DNA of 64,000 nt from Anaerolineae bacterium (GCA_022822305.1 JAJEBY010000016.1:372001-436000), one strand, 5' to 3'; positions 19,548-29,848 are shown, numbered from the stretch's first letter. Notes: generated by a model from the letters alone, not told the origin. Translations and numbers: made by a program.

Positions 19548-20723
19548 TTAACGTATTTCATTGATGGTATTCTTGACGCGCCGGCGCCAGCGACGAGATT
19601 TGGAGCGCAGTCTCGCCATCTGATATAGCGCGTTGCGGCGCTGGCGATTCAGTAGCGATCCATGCTGCTCACTCGGCTTGGGTATGCCCCACTGGATGAT
19701 CATCGATGCCCAGGTCAATCCGCCGCCGAAGCCCACCAAGGCAATGTGATCCTTATCGTGTATGCGCCTTTGATCAATCGCTTCGCAAAGCGCGATGGGG
19801 ATGGAAGCGGCTGACGTATTGCCGTATTGCTCGACATTGCTCATAAACTTGTCGATTTCAATGCCCAGCTTGCGCGCGGCGGCCTGCAGGATGCGGAAAT
19901 TCGCCTGATGCGGAATCACGAGATCGATATCGCCCACGGCGATGCCGGCCATTTTGCTCGCCTGCTCAATGCTTTCGTTGACTACCCGCGTGGCGAACTT
20001 GAATACTTCTCCGCCTGCCATGTACATCTTGTATAGCTTGTAGCCATTGGCGCCAGCGCGCGATTCCTCGGCGTCGATGCTGCCGACGCTGGGGATCGCC
20101 AGCAAGTCGCTGCCCGCGCCGTCAGAGCGCAAAACGCTCGATAACACGCCGCCCGGATGTTCGCTCGCTGCCAGTACCACCGCGCCCGCGCCGTCCCCAA
20201 ACAATATGCAGGTGCTGCGGTCTTGCCAATCCAGGATGCGGCTCATCGTTTCCGAACCGATGACCATGGCCGTCTTGATGCTGCCGGCGCGGATGGAATC
20301 GGCGGCCATATTCAGCGCGTACACAAATCCGGAACAGGCGGCGCTCAAGTCAAAGGCGCCGGCATCGTGCGCATTCAGCCAGTCTTGCACCAGGCTGGCC
20401 GTACTGGGGAAGATATTTTCGGGGGTGGATGTCGCCACGATGACCAGGTCCAGATCGAGCGGCAAGATATCCGCCACCTCCAATGCCCGCTGCGCCGCGG
20501 TATACGCGAGGGTCGCCGTGGATTCCTCTTCGTTGGCGATCCGCCGTTCCTTGATGCCGGTACGCGCGAAGATCCAATCGTCGTCAGTCTCCACGAAGGC
20601 GGAGATTTCCTTGTTGGTCATGACTTTTGTCGGCAGGGCCATGCCCCAGCCGATGATATGCGCATAGATCGGCGCCTGCAACACGTCCGGAGATTGCCCT
20701 CGCGCCGAGCTATTTGTAGCCAT
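19548..20723 (-). CDS. fabH: Beta-ketoacyl-ACP synthase III (FabH)
   Basis: Starts fatty-acid elongation by condensing an acyl-CoA with malonyl-ACP. Catalytic triad elements are all present: Cys in LSAACSGFV, His in PHQANFRIL and Asn in EQYGNTSAAS. The protein has an unusual basic C-terminal extension of about 45 residues after WGIPKPS, rich in arginine, which standard FabH (about 320-330 aa) lacks. The ATG at 20723 overlaps the fabF stop by 14 bp; an in-frame TTG at 20741 is an alternative start. It is transcribed behind fabF as a two-gene unit. Confidence 0.93.
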   Translation of the reverse strand: MATNSSARGQSPDVLQAPIYAHIIGWGMALPTKVMTNKEISAFVETDDDWIFARTGIKERRIANEEESTATLAYTAAQRALEVADILPLDLDLVIVATSTPENIFPSTASLVQDWLNAHDAGAFDLSAACSGFVYALNMAADSIRAGSIKTAMVIGSETMSRILDWQDRSTCILFGDGAGAVVLAASEHPGGVLSSVLRSDGAGSDLLAIPSVGSIDAEESRAGANGYKLYKMYMAGGEVFKFATRVVNESIEQASKMAGIAVGDIDLVIPHQANFRILQAAARKLGIEIDKFMSNVEQYGNTSAASIPIALCEAIDQRRIHDKDHIALVGFGGGLTWASMIIQWGIPKPSEQHGSLLNRQRRNALYQMARLRSKSRRWRRRVKNTINEIR

Positions 20724-21963
20724 TGTCTCGATATTCGCCAAATATCAATACGGCATTATGCCCGCCAAAGCCAAACGCATTGGACATGGCATGACGGATC
20801 GGATGTGAATAGCCCTCATTGGGCGCATAATTCAGGTCGCAAGTCGGATCGGGATCATGCAAATGGATCGTCGGCGGGACGAAGTTCTCGCGAATGGCCA
20901 TGATGCTGAAGACCGCCTCGATGGCGGCGCCGCCTCCCAAGAGATGCCCGGTCATGGATTTTGTTGAACTGACCGGGATATTGTACGCCGCTTCGCCCAA
21001 GGCGCGCTTGATAGCGGTGGTTTCGGCGGTGTCATTCAGGGGCGTGCTCGTGCCGTGGGCATTGATATAGTCAATGTCGCGGGCGTCAAGCTCGGCGCTC
21101 CGCAATGCGAATTCAACCGCTTTGGCAGCGCCCTCGCCATTCTCCATCGGCGCCGTGATGTGGTAGGCGTCGGAGGTATGGCCGTATCCCAGCAACTCGG
21201 CATAGATGGGAGCGTCGCGGTCCAGCGCGTGATTAAGCTCCTCCAGCACCAATACGCCGGCGCCTTCGCCCGGTACGAATCCGTCTCGATTGCGGTCAAA
21301 AGGACGAGAAGCGGTCGCCGGATCGTCGTTGCGGCTCAAGGCCGTCATATTGTTGAATCCCGCCACCGTCAATGGCACAATGGCGGCTTCCGAGGCGCCG
21401 GCCACCATCGCTTTGGCATCGCCGCGCAGGATGATATGCATGGCTTCGCCGATGGCGTTGTTGCCGGAAGCGCAGGCGGTGACGATGCAATGATTGGGTC
21501 CGCGCAGATTATAGGTCAATGAAACGATGCCGGAGCTGGAATCGCTCAAGATTTTCGGAATCGCCAAAGGCTTGATGCCCCGGTGCCCGCGCGCGTCAAT
21601 GCCTTGTTGGGCTTCCACGAAGGAATTGATGCCGCCAACGCCGGATCCGATGATGCAGCCGACATCGTACATATTGTCGCTATCGACTCGCAGGCCGCTA
21701 TCCTCAAGCGCCTGTCTGCTCGCTTCCAATGCGAACTGGGCGACGCGATCAATCCGCCGCGCTTCCTTCCGGCCGAAAACCTGATTCGGGTCGAAATTCT
21801 TGACCTCGCCGGCCAGCTGATTTTGTGTCAGTTGGCGATCGTAGCGCGTGATATAGTCGATGCCATTGACACCGGCCGCAGTATTGTCCCATGCCTCGGC
21901 GACGTTGTTCCCCGTGGGGCAAACGATGCCCATCCCGGTGATCACGACTCTGGTGTTGTTCAA
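20710..21963 (-). CDS. fabF: Beta-ketoacyl-ACP synthase II (FabF)
   Basis: Elongating condensing enzyme of fatty-acid synthesis. The active-site Cys is in TACASGNNAIGEA, the two histidines in NAHGTSTPLND and KSMTGHLLGGGAAIEA, and the closing NAFGFGGHNAVLIF segment is typical. The TTG at 21963 is the start: a perfect GGAGG lies 5 bases upstream and the protein then begins with NNTRVVITGMGIV. The longer frame with ATG at 22062 adds a basic stretch not seen in the family. Length of 417 aa is normal. fabH follows with overlap. Confidence 0.95.
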   Translation of the reverse strand: MNNTRVVITGMGIVCPTGNNVAEAWDNTAAGVNGIDYITRYDRQLTQNQLAGEVKNFDPNQVFGRKEARRIDRVAQFALEASRQALEDSGLRVDSDNMYDVGCIIGSGVGGINSFVEAQQGIDARGHRGIKPLAIPKILSDSSSGIVSLTYNLRGPNHCIVTACASGNNAIGEAMHIILRGDAKAMVAGASEAAIVPLTVAGFNNMTALSRNDDPATASRPFDRNRDGFVPGEGAGVLVLEELNHALDRDAPIYAELLGYGHTSDAYHITAPMENGEGAAKAVEFALRSAELDARDIDYINAHGTSTPLNDTAETTAIKRALGEAAYNIPVSSTKSMTGHLLGGGAAIEAVFSIMAIRENFVPPTIHLHDPDPTCDLNYAPNEGYSHPIRHAMSNAFGFGGHNAVLIFGEYRDNGYK

Positions 21964-22124
21964 TCTGTCCTCCGACGAAACCGGGACCGACTGCCGTTTG
22001 AAATCGCAGATCGAGCGCGCAGACCTGTTCTTTAGGCGGAACGGCGCCCGCCTTGCGCGCACGCGTGTTTATGTTGCCGTAGCCTTATACGCCTATAATA
22101 ACACGGCGAGCCGCATTGCGTTTC

Positions 22125-22153
22125 TTTACTTGCTTTCTGTTCGCGCCTATAAT
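22125..22153 (+). promoter_or_regulatory. Sigma70-type promoter for the SDR-like gene
   Basis: TTTACT at 22125-22130 and a consensus TATAAT at 22148-22153 are separated by exactly 17 bases in the fabF/SDR divergent region, 73 bp before the ATG at 22227. A second TATAAT at 22094-22099 shares the flank CGCCTATAAT but has no good -35 at the right distance. Confidence 0.6.
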
Positions 22154-22226
22154 CTTCTCTTCATCAATGGTCGTGCGGGCATTGCGCCGCCTGGTCGCAT
22201 TGTACCATTGAAACAGGCGAGCAGAT

Positions 22227-23186
22227 ATGATTCTGATTACTGGCGCGACGGGCTTGATCGGCAGGAACCTGGTCCGTCGACTCATGCAGGAAGCCGTGCC
22301 AACCCGATGTGTGCTTCCCGCGCGGCTGGCGCGGCAATTGCCCTGGGACGCCGCTAGCCCGCACGCTCCTGAGCTCATCATCGGCAATATCCTCGATGAA
22401 GAAGATTTTTTCCGTGCCGTCACCGGCTGTCATGTAGTCATCCACCTCGCCAGCGCGCAGTGGTGGGGCAGGCGGCGCGATCTGGAACGCGTGGATATCG
22501 CCGGAACGCGGCAACTGGTCGCTGTTGCGCGTTCAGCCCGCGTCGGACGGATCATCGCCGTCAGTCAGCTGGGAGCGGCGGTCGCCTCCGCGTACACGCT
22601 GCATCGCGCCAAAGGCGAAGTTGAGCAACTCCTGCGCGATAGCGGCATCGCCTGCACCATCATTCGCAGCGGCCTCGTCTTTGGACCTGACGATGCCTTT
22701 GTCAATCATCTCGCCAGCATGATGCGCGCCAATCCTCTGTTTTTCCTCATGCCAGGCTACGGCGAGGTCGTGCTGCATCCGATCTATATTGACGATCTGG
22801 TTGAAGCCATATATCGTAGCTTGAGTTTGGTCCCGCTAGTCGACGCGACAGTTGAAATCGGCGGCCCGGAATACCTGAGTTTGAGTGACATGATTCATAC
22901 CGTGATGCGCGTAACCGGAATGTCGCGCGCTATCGTGCCCGTACCGCCTTATCTGCTGCGCGCCATCACCGGCGCTTATAGCCGTTTTTTCCCGCGCTCG
23001 CTGATGACCGGTCAATGGCTCGATATCTTGGCGACCAGCCGCACCGCGCCACTCGGCAATACTTACAATAGCTTCGGCTTTCACCCGCGCCGATTTGAAG
23101 AGACGTTGTTGACCTACTTGCCAGAGCGGCAGCATCTGCTCGATCTCTTTCGCGACACCTTTCGCCGTCGACCGCGGCCTGTATAG
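22227..23186 (+). CDS. NAD(P)-binding atypical SDR / NmrA-like epimerase family protein
   Basis: Rossmann-fold protein of 319 aa. The dinucleotide loop ILITGATGLIGRNLV is at the extreme N-terminus, NILDEEDFFRAVTGCHVVIHLAS is the atypical-SDR pattern, and VHPIYIDDLVEAIYRSL occurs here as LHPIYIDDLVEAIYRSL near residue 190. The usual YxxxK catalytic pair is not obvious (HRAK at the equivalent place), so this is more like the NDUFA9/complex-I-assembly or NmrA branch than an active sugar epimerase. Followed by a GNAT protein 16 bp later. Confidence 0.85.
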   Translation: MILITGATGLIGRNLVRRLMQEAVPTRCVLPARLARQLPWDAASPHAPELIIGNILDEEDFFRAVTGCHVVIHLASAQWWGRRRDLERVDIAGTRQLVAVARSARVGRIIAVSQLGAAVASAYTLHRAKGEVEQLLRDSGIACTIIRSGLVFGPDDAFVNHLASMMRANPLFFLMPGYGEVVLHPIYIDDLVEAIYRSLSLVPLVDATVEIGGPEYLSLSDMIHTVMRVTGMSRAIVPVPPYLLRAITGAYSRFFPRSLMTGQWLDILATSRTAPLGNTYNSFGFHPRRFEETLLTYLPERQHLLDLFRDTFRRRPRPV

Positions 23187-23202
23187 CGGATAGGACCGAT
23201 CG

Positions 23203-24063
23203 ATGGAGGATATCACGATCAAGCGGCTGCTGAGCGTCGACGAGTTTGATCAAGCTGTGGAATTGCAGAAGACTTATTGGGGCGCCGATGCCGGCAATCT
23301 CGTTCCCGGGCATATGTTCCATTCGCTCACCCGCCACGGCGGACATCTGCTCGGGGCGTATGCTGACAGCCGGCTTGTCGGCTTCGTCATGGGTTTCCTC
23401 GGCGTCGATACCCATTGTGAATCGCAGTATGCCTCGCCGGCGGCGTCACGCCTGTTGATCTTGTCCAAGCGCATGCTGGTTTTGCCAGGGCATCGCGGCA
23501 AGAATATTGGCTTTCGACTCAAGCTGGCGCAACGCGATATCGCGCTCGAACTGGGCATTGAGCTGGTGACCTGGACATTCGATCCGCTGCTGGCGCCCAA
23601 CGGCCACCTGAATCTCCGAAAATTAGGCGGTTTGGCTCGGAAGTTCTCCGTCAACTATTTTGGCTGGCGCGGCGCCAATACCCTCAAAGCTGATCGCTTG
23701 ACTTTGCAACTGTGGGTGAACCATCCTCGCGCGCGCGCCTGCGCCGAGGGTGTTTCTAATGGCCGGCCGCTGCAAGAGTATTTGGATGACAACACACCTG
23801 TGGTGAATCTGGCCCGGGCCGACGGTCGCTGGTTGGCGCCGACCGATGCAAGCGGGCAAGCAACCGCGCCCTGCTGCCTGATCGAAATTCCATCGAACAT
23901 CGAAGCCATGGAGCGCGAGGCGCCCGATTTGGCCCTGCGCTGGCGAGAACATATACGCGAGCTGTTTCCGCAGGTGATGACGCCGGCCGCTGTCGTCAGC
24001 GATTTCGTGCAGGGCGAGCTCGACGGCCGCAGACGTACCTTTTACGTATTGATGCGTGACTAA
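23203..24063 (+). CDS. GNAT-superfamily protein (COG3375-like)
   Basis: Predicted acetyltransferase-fold protein of 286 aa. The region about 45-130 holds the GNAT core: LLGAYADSRLVGFVMGF, then MLVLPGHRGKNIGFRLKLAQRDIALELG, in which the RGKNIGFRL segment is the acetyl-CoA pyrophosphate loop. It continues into WTFDPLLAPNGHLNLRKLGG, which is characteristic of the COG3375 type. The remaining 120 residues are a second domain without a known motif. Substrate unknown. It sits between the SDR-like gene (16 bp) and proC (21 bp), so the three may be one operon. Confidence 0.82.
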   Translation: MEDITIKRLLSVDEFDQAVELQKTYWGADAGNLVPGHMFHSLTRHGGHLLGAYADSRLVGFVMGFLGVDTHCESQYASPAASRLLILSKRMLVLPGHRGKNIGFRLKLAQRDIALELGIELVTWTFDPLLAPNGHLNLRKLGGLARKFSVNYFGWRGANTLKADRLTLQLWVNHPRARACAEGVSNGRPLQEYLDDNTPVVNLARADGRWLAPTDASGQATAPCCLIEIPSNIEAMEREAPDLALRWREHIRELFPQVMTPAAVVSDFVQGELDGRRRTFYVLMRD

Positions 24064-24084
24064 CACAATGAAGCAGGTGAGGGA

Positions 24085-24912
24085 ATGGCATTTAATGGCG
24101 AGTTGATTGCGTTCGTTGGCGCTGGAGTTATGGGCGAGGCGATGATCAAGGGACTGCTGCACCAGCGCAGCCTCTCCCGCGAGACTGTGATAGCGGCGGA
24201 TCCCAACGACGAGCGCCTGGAACACCTATGCCGGGAGTACGATGTTAAGGGTACGAACGATAATCGCGAAGCTGTTCGCGACGCCAAGATTGTAGTCTTG
24301 TCCGTCAAACCGCAAGTGATGGGCAAGGTGCTTGACGAACTGCGCGGATCGGTCGACAACGTCCGTTTGATCGTGAGCATCGTCGCCGGCGTGCCGATGC
24401 AAATGATGTCGGACAGCTTGCGCAATGGTCGAATTGTGCGCGCCATGCCCAATACGCCCGCTCAAATTGGCGAAGGCATCACGCTCTGGACCGCCGCGCC
24501 CGATGTCATGCCGGAGCAGCGGAAGCAGACGGAACTGCTGCTCGGCGCCATGGGCGACCAGATTTTTGCCGAAGATGAGAGCTTTCTGGATATGGCCACC
24601 GCGCTCAGCGGCACCGGACCGGCGTATGTCTTCATGTTCATGGAAGCGCTGATAGACGCCGGCGTGCACATGGGCTTTTCCCGGCGCGATGCCGAAGCCC
24701 TGGTGACGCAGACCCTGTTAGGCTCGGTACTTTATGCGCGTCAATCGGGATTGCATCCGGCGCAATTGCGTAACCAGGTCACCAGCCCGGGCGGCACGAC
24801 AGCAGCGGCCATGCACGAGATGGAAAAGGGCGGTCTGCGCACGGTGCTGTCGGAAGGGGTGTGGGCGGCGTATCGGCGCTCTCAAGCGTTGGGATCGAGC
24901 GATACTCTATAG
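24085..24912 (+). CDS. proC: Pyrroline-5-carboxylate reductase
   Basis: Last step of proline biosynthesis, reducing pyrroline-5-carboxylate with NAD(P)H. FVGAGVMGEAMIKGLL at the N-terminus is the dinucleotide loop, VLSVKPQVM and RAMPNTPAQIGEG follow, and the C-terminal signature ALSGTGPAYVFMFMEALIDAG with TSPGGTTAAAMHEMEKGG is diagnostic. Length of 275 aa is normal. A GGTGAGGGA ribosome site precedes the ATG. The atpA promoter region begins directly behind it. Confidence 0.95.
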   Translation: MAFNGELIAFVGAGVMGEAMIKGLLHQRSLSRETVIAADPNDERLEHLCREYDVKGTNDNREAVRDAKIVVLSVKPQVMGKVLDELRGSVDNVRLIVSIVAGVPMQMMSDSLRNGRIVRAMPNTPAQIGEGITLWTAAPDVMPEQRKQTELLLGAMGDQIFAEDESFLDMATALSGTGPAYVFMFMEALIDAGVHMGFSRRDAEALVTQTLLGSVLYARQSGLHPAQLRNQVTSPGGTTAAAMHEMEKGGLRTVLSEGVWAAYRRSQALGSSDTL

Positions 24913-25017
24913 CGAAAACATAACGGCGGCATCTGGCGGTTCCTGGCGGGACATCGGCAGCGCAATGTCGCGGCAGTATGACATGCTGGCGAACTGTGGA
25001 TTCCCGCGACGAATCGT

Positions 25018-25035
25018 TTGTGAAAATATGGACAA
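25018..25035. promoter_or_regulatory. Candidate Rex operator on the atpA promoter
   Basis: The 18-bp sequence TTGTGAAAATATGGACAA fits the Rex pattern TTGTGAA-N4-TTCACAA with a perfect left half and two mismatches in the right half. Its right half contains the -35 hexamer TGGACA of the atpA promoter (25029-25034), so Rex binding would block RNA polymerase. A second Rex-type site with the same two variable positions lies before rex at 31594. Inference from sequence only. Confidence 0.55.
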
Positions 25036-25057
25036 TGACTGTGGTTTCGGTTAGAAT
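25029..25057 (+). promoter_or_regulatory. Sigma70-type promoter of the atpAGDC operon
   Basis: TGGACA (25029-25034), a 17-base spacer and TAGAAT (25052-25057), each one mismatch from consensus. It lies 147 bp before the atpA start and downstream of proC, giving the ATP synthase genes their own promoter. Confidence 0.65.
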
Positions 25058-25204
25058 ACCGAGGTGCGACTGTTGCGTTGCGCGGCGTATGCGCGTTTTG
25101 GACCAAAGAAACAGCGCGTCAATAGTTTGCCTTCGGGCAATCGTCGTCGACTGAAACGGCATTACTTTCGTCAATCGCAAGATCACTTACTGAGGAGCCA
25201 GTGA

Positions 25205-26710
25205 ATGGCAGACAACATCTATGATTCCATCCTGGAACAGATCCAAGAGTTCGAGCTTGGCGCGCTCGAATCCGTTGAAGTCGGTTATGTCGAGGAGGTA
25301 GGTGATGGCATCGCCCGTATCTCCGGTTTGGACAACGTCCGCTACAACGAATTGGTGCAGTTTGAAAACGGCGTAGCCGGCATCGCGTTTAACCTGGAAA
25401 AAGACAACGTGGGCATCATCATCATGGGCGCCTACGATGATATTCAGGAAGGGGATACCGTCAGCGCGCTGGGACGCATCTCATCGGTGCCGGTGGGCAT
25501 GGGCATGGTCGGTCGCGTGGTCAACGCCCTGGGGCAGCCAATTGACGGCCGCGGCCCCGTGCAATTCGAGGAATATTACAACATCGAGCGCATCGCGCCC
25601 GGTGTCATGGAACGTCGAAGCGTCGATCGTCCCGTGCAGACCGGCATCCTGGCGATCGATACCATGATCCCCATCGGTCGTGGCCAGCGCGAGCTCATCA
25701 TCGGCGATCGGCAGACCGGCAAAACCGCCGTCGCCTTGGATACGATTGTCAACCAGCAAGGCGAAGATCTGCATTGCATCTATGTCGCAATCGGCAAACG
25801 GCGGGGCGAGGTGGCGCGCATCCGCGAGACGCTGGAGCGCGAAGGCGCCATGGATTACACCACCATCGTGGTGGCGTCGGCTTCGGACGCGGCGGCGCTG
25901 CAGTATATGGCGCCTTACGCTGGCTGCGCCATCGGCGAATGGTTTATGGAAAACGGCAAGGATGCGCTCGTCATTTATGATGATCTTTCCAAGCATGCCA
26001 ACGCCTATCGTCAGGTATCGCTGCTGATGCGGCGGCCGCCCGGGCGCGAAGCCTTCCCCGGCGATGTCTTTTACCTGCATAGCCGTCTGCTGGAGCGCGC
26101 CGCGCAACTGAGCGACGAGCGTGGCGGCGGCAGCCTGACCGCGCTGCCGGTCATCGAAACGCAATTGGGCGATGTATCCGCTTTCATTCCGACAAACGTC
26201 ATCTCCATCACCGATGGGCAGATCTATCTGGAATCCGATCTGTTCAACGCCGGATTGCGCCCGGCCCTCAATACCGGCATCAGCGTCAGCCGCGTCGGCA
26301 GCGCCGCGCAAGTGCGGGCGATGAAAGATGTCGCCGGCGGCCTGAAACTGCAGATGGCGCAATTCCGCGATTTGGCGGCCTTCGCGCAGTTTGGCTCCAA
26401 CCTGGACAAAGCAACGCAGCAGCAGCTCGACCGCGGTATGCGTTTGACCGAGCTATTCAAGCAAGTGCAATATCAGACGCTGTCGCTTGAAGACCAGGTG
26501 GCGCTGACTTACGCAGGCACCAGCGGCCTCACCGATGAGGTGCCGGTGGAGCGCATGTTGGCGTGGAAGGACGATTTCCTGCGCGCCTTCCGCACGCAGT
26601 TCGCCGATGTGGGCGAGTTCATTCGCGAGAATCGTCACGAGAAAGTCGGCGATCAGATCCAGGAGAAATTGACGGCCGCCATCACGACCTTTAACGAGGC
26701 TTGGTCCTAG
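25205..26710 (+). CDS. atpA: F1F0 ATP synthase subunit alpha
   Basis: Non-catalytic nucleotide-binding subunit of the F1 head. Walker A is GDRQTGKT near residue 168, and the [24 protein letters not shown] segment and the [31 protein letters not shown] stretch are diagnostic of alpha. Length of 501 aa is normal. The ATG has GAGGAG 9 bases upstream. The gene opens a four-gene unit atpA-atpG-atpD-atpC; the membrane-sector and delta genes that usually precede atpA are not here, the upstream neighbour being proC. Confidence 0.97.
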   Translation: MADNIYDSILEQIQEFELGALESVEVGYVEEVGDGIARISGLDNVRYNELVQFENGVAGIAFNLEKDNVGIIIMGAYDDIQEGDTVSALGRISSVPVGMGMVGRVVNALGQPIDGRGPVQFEEYYNIERIAPGVMERRSVDRPVQTGILAIDTMIPIGRGQRELIIGDRQTGKTAVALDTIVNQQGEDLHCIYVAIGKRRGEVARIRETLEREGAMDYTTIVVASASDAAALQYMAPYAGCAIGEWFMENGKDALVIYDDLSKHANAYRQVSLLMRRPPGREAFPGDVFYLHSRLLERAAQLSDERGGGSLTALPVIETQLGDVSAFIPTNVISITDGQIYLESDLFNAGLRPALNTGISVSRVGSAAQVRAMKDVAGGLKLQMAQFRDLAAFAQFGSNLDKATQQQLDRGMRLTELFKQVQYQTLSLEDQVALTYAGTSGLTDEVPVERMLAWKDDFLRAFRTQFADVGEFIRENRHEKVGDQIQEKLTAAITTFNEAWS

Positions 26711-26741
26711 TGTCACCGCTGGTTACGGGAAGGAGACACTA
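26708..26741 (+). promoter_or_regulatory. Intercistronic hairpin with the atpG ribosome site in its loop
   Basis: TAGTGTC (26708-26714, beginning with the atpA stop codon) pairs perfectly with GACACTA (26735-26741), ending just before the atpG ATG at 26743. The loop holds the GAAGGA part of the ribosome site. Ribosomes finishing atpA would melt it, suggesting translational coupling. Confidence 0.4.
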
Positions 26742-26742
26742 A

Positions 26743-27711
26743 ATGGCGACCCTAAGAGAAGTCAAGAATCGCATCCGCAGCGTCCGCAACATCGCGCAGA
26801 TTACGCGCGCCCTGGAAGCGGTATCGGCTTCGCGCGTGCGCCGGGCGCAAGCCCGCGTCTTTGCCAGCCGGATTTATGCCGAGAAGGCTTGGGAAATCCT
26901 CATCAACGTCCAGGCGGCCAGCAAGAGTTTGTCTTTGCATCCACTGCTGACCGAGCGCGAGGAAGTCAACCGCGTCATGGTCGTTGTGCTGACCTCGGAT
27001 CGCGGTTTGGCCGGCGCCTACAACACCAATATCCTGCGCGTGGCGCAGCGCTTTGAAACGCGACTGGGCAAACCGGTGGATTATGTGGCGGTCGGCCGCA
27101 AAGGGCGAGACTCGCTGGCGCGATCTGGCGCCAATATCGTGGCTTCATTCAGCGACCTGCCGGCGGAGCCGTCGATCAGCGATATCACGCCGATCGCGCG
27201 CATCGCCATCGATGCCTTTCTTGCCGGAGAGGTCGACGAAGTCCTGATCGCTTATACCGATTTCATCAATATGCTGGCCCAGCGCCCAGCGGTCTTGGGT
27301 TGGCTGCCGCTGACGACTCACACCATTGCCGACCAAGTAGCCGCGGATTTTGTGAAACACGAGGCGGCGGTCACGGGCGGTACACAGAACTATGACTACG
27401 AACCGAGCGCAGAGGCGGTGGTTCACGAGATTGTGCCGCGCTTCACCGAATTGCAGCTCTATCAAGCCTTGCTGGAGGCTCAAGCCAGCGAACACGCGGC
27501 GCGGATGGCGGCCATGAAGAACGCCACCGATAACGCGACGCAGTTGACCGCCGATCTGACGCTGCAATACAACAAGGCCCGGCAGGCCGCGATCACGGCC
27601 GAGATCCTGGATATTGTCGGCGGCGCCAATGCCTTGCAGCAAGCGATGGACAAACTGGGCGATCAAATTCTTGAAGACTGGGAGCGGAATGCGCTGGTCA
27701 AGGACGCGTAG
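26743..27711 (+). CDS. atpG: F1F0 ATP synthase subunit gamma
   Basis: Central rotating shaft of F1. The N-terminal helix ATLREVKNRIRSVRNIAQITRALEAVSASR and the C-terminal helix LQYNKARQAAITAEILDIVGGANAL form the coiled-coil shaft. The middle part VVVLTSDRGLAGAYNTNI is typical. 322 aa, slightly longer than the E. coli protein (287) as in many Chloroflexi and Gram-positive forms. Start preceded by GGAAGGAG. Between alpha and beta genes as usual. Confidence 0.96.
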   Translation: MATLREVKNRIRSVRNIAQITRALEAVSASRVRRAQARVFASRIYAEKAWEILINVQAASKSLSLHPLLTEREEVNRVMVVVLTSDRGLAGAYNTNILRVAQRFETRLGKPVDYVAVGRKGRDSLARSGANIVASFSDLPAEPSISDITPIARIAIDAFLAGEVDEVLIAYTDFINMLAQRPAVLGWLPLTTHTIADQVAADFVKHEAAVTGGTQNYDYEPSAEAVVHEIVPRFTELQLYQALLEAQASEHAARMAAMKNATDNATQLTADLTLQYNKARQAAITAEILDIVGGANALQQAMDKLGDQILEDWERNALVKDA

Positions 27712-27740
27712 CCGAGAATCAGAAGATTATCTGCCTCGAC

Positions 27741-27774
27741 GCAGCTAATGTTCACGGCGTGAACCGCTAGCTGC
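27741..27774 (+). promoter_or_regulatory. Strong hairpin between atpG and atpD
   Basis: GCAGCTA (27741-27747) pairs with TAGCTGC (27768-27774), and inside it GTTCAC pairs with GTGAAC around a GGC loop. There is no T-run behind it, so it is unlikely to be a terminator; an RNA-stability or processing element is more likely. Confidence 0.4.
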
Positions 27775-27801
27775 CAGGGCAGACAAGACGACAGCAATTA
27801 G

Positions 27802-29226
<1,425 letters not shown>

Positions 29227-29235
29227 AGGAATACG

Positions 29236-29688
29236 ATGCCGATTCACATCGAATTAGTCACGCAGGAACGAAAGATCTTCGACGAACCGAACGCTGATAT
29301 CGTCATCATTCCCGCGGTCGAAGGCGAAATGGGCGTATTGCCCAATCATGCGCCGGTCTTGACGACGCTGGGCTACGGCGAATTGGTCGTGCGCAAAGGC
29401 GAAGCCGAGGAGCGTTTCGCGATTTACGGTGGCGTGGTCGATGTGCGGCCGGATAAGGTGGTTGTGCTGGCGGATCTCGCGGAATCGTCCTTCGCGCTGG
29501 ACATGGAGCGGGCGCAAGAAGCGCGAGAGCGCGCGCGCCAGATTCTGGACGAGGGCGCGCCCGGATCCGAGAATCGCCTTGCCGAGCTGGAGCTGCGTAA
29601 AGCCAATCTCGCTATTCGTCTCAGTCAGAAGGTGCGCAGTCGCGGATCGGGCTTGCGCATCATTGAGGACGACCACGACGATTCCTGA
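29236..29688 (+). CDS. atpC: F1F0 ATP synthase subunit epsilon
   Basis: Regulatory subunit on the central stalk. N-terminal beta-sandwich with LVTQERKIFDEPNADIVIIPAVEGEMGVLPNHAPVLT, the classical epsilon pattern, and EERFAIYGGVVDVRPDKVVVLAD. The C-terminal half is helical and ends in an acidic tail (EDDHDDS). 150 aa, a little longer than the usual 135. Last gene of the unit; a terminator-like hairpin follows at 29726. Confidence 0.95.
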   Translation: MPIHIELVTQERKIFDEPNADIVIIPAVEGEMGVLPNHAPVLTTLGYGELVVRKGEAEERFAIYGGVVDVRPDKVVVLADLAESSFALDMERAQEARERARQILDEGAPGSENRLAELELRKANLAIRLSQKVRSRGSGLRIIEDDHDDS

Positions 29689-29725
29689 TTGTCATCATCT
29701 GAATCACCCAGCTATTGACTCGTTG

Positions 29726-29765
29726 AGCGCTCGATGCCGATGTCGGTAATCGAGCGCTGTGTTAT
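29726..29765 (+). terminator. Probable terminator of the atpAGDC operon
   Basis: AGCGCTCGAT (29726-29735) pairs perfectly with ATCGAGCGCT (29749-29758); the loop itself can pair CCGA with TCGG. A T-rich GTGTTATTT follows. It lies 37 bp after atpC. Confidence 0.65.
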
Positions 29766-29819
29766 TTGCCGGTCGCCAGCGTGACCGATTGGATGGCAGG
29801 CAATTGTGTCGGCGCGGCT

Positions 29820-29848
29820 TTGCGCGGCCTTCGTTTCCCCTATAGAAT
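29820..29848 (+). promoter_or_regulatory. Sigma70-type promoter of mreB
   Basis: TTGCGC (29820-29825), 17 bases, TAGAAT (29843-29848). It lies 38 bp before the mreB ATG and downstream of the atpC terminator. The -10 hexamer is identical to that of the atpA promoter. Confidence 0.5.

Noticed and set aside
22094..22099. Second TATAAT in the fabF/SDR intergenic region
   Set aside because: No acceptable -35 at 16-18 bases on either strand, unlike the TATAAT at 22148.
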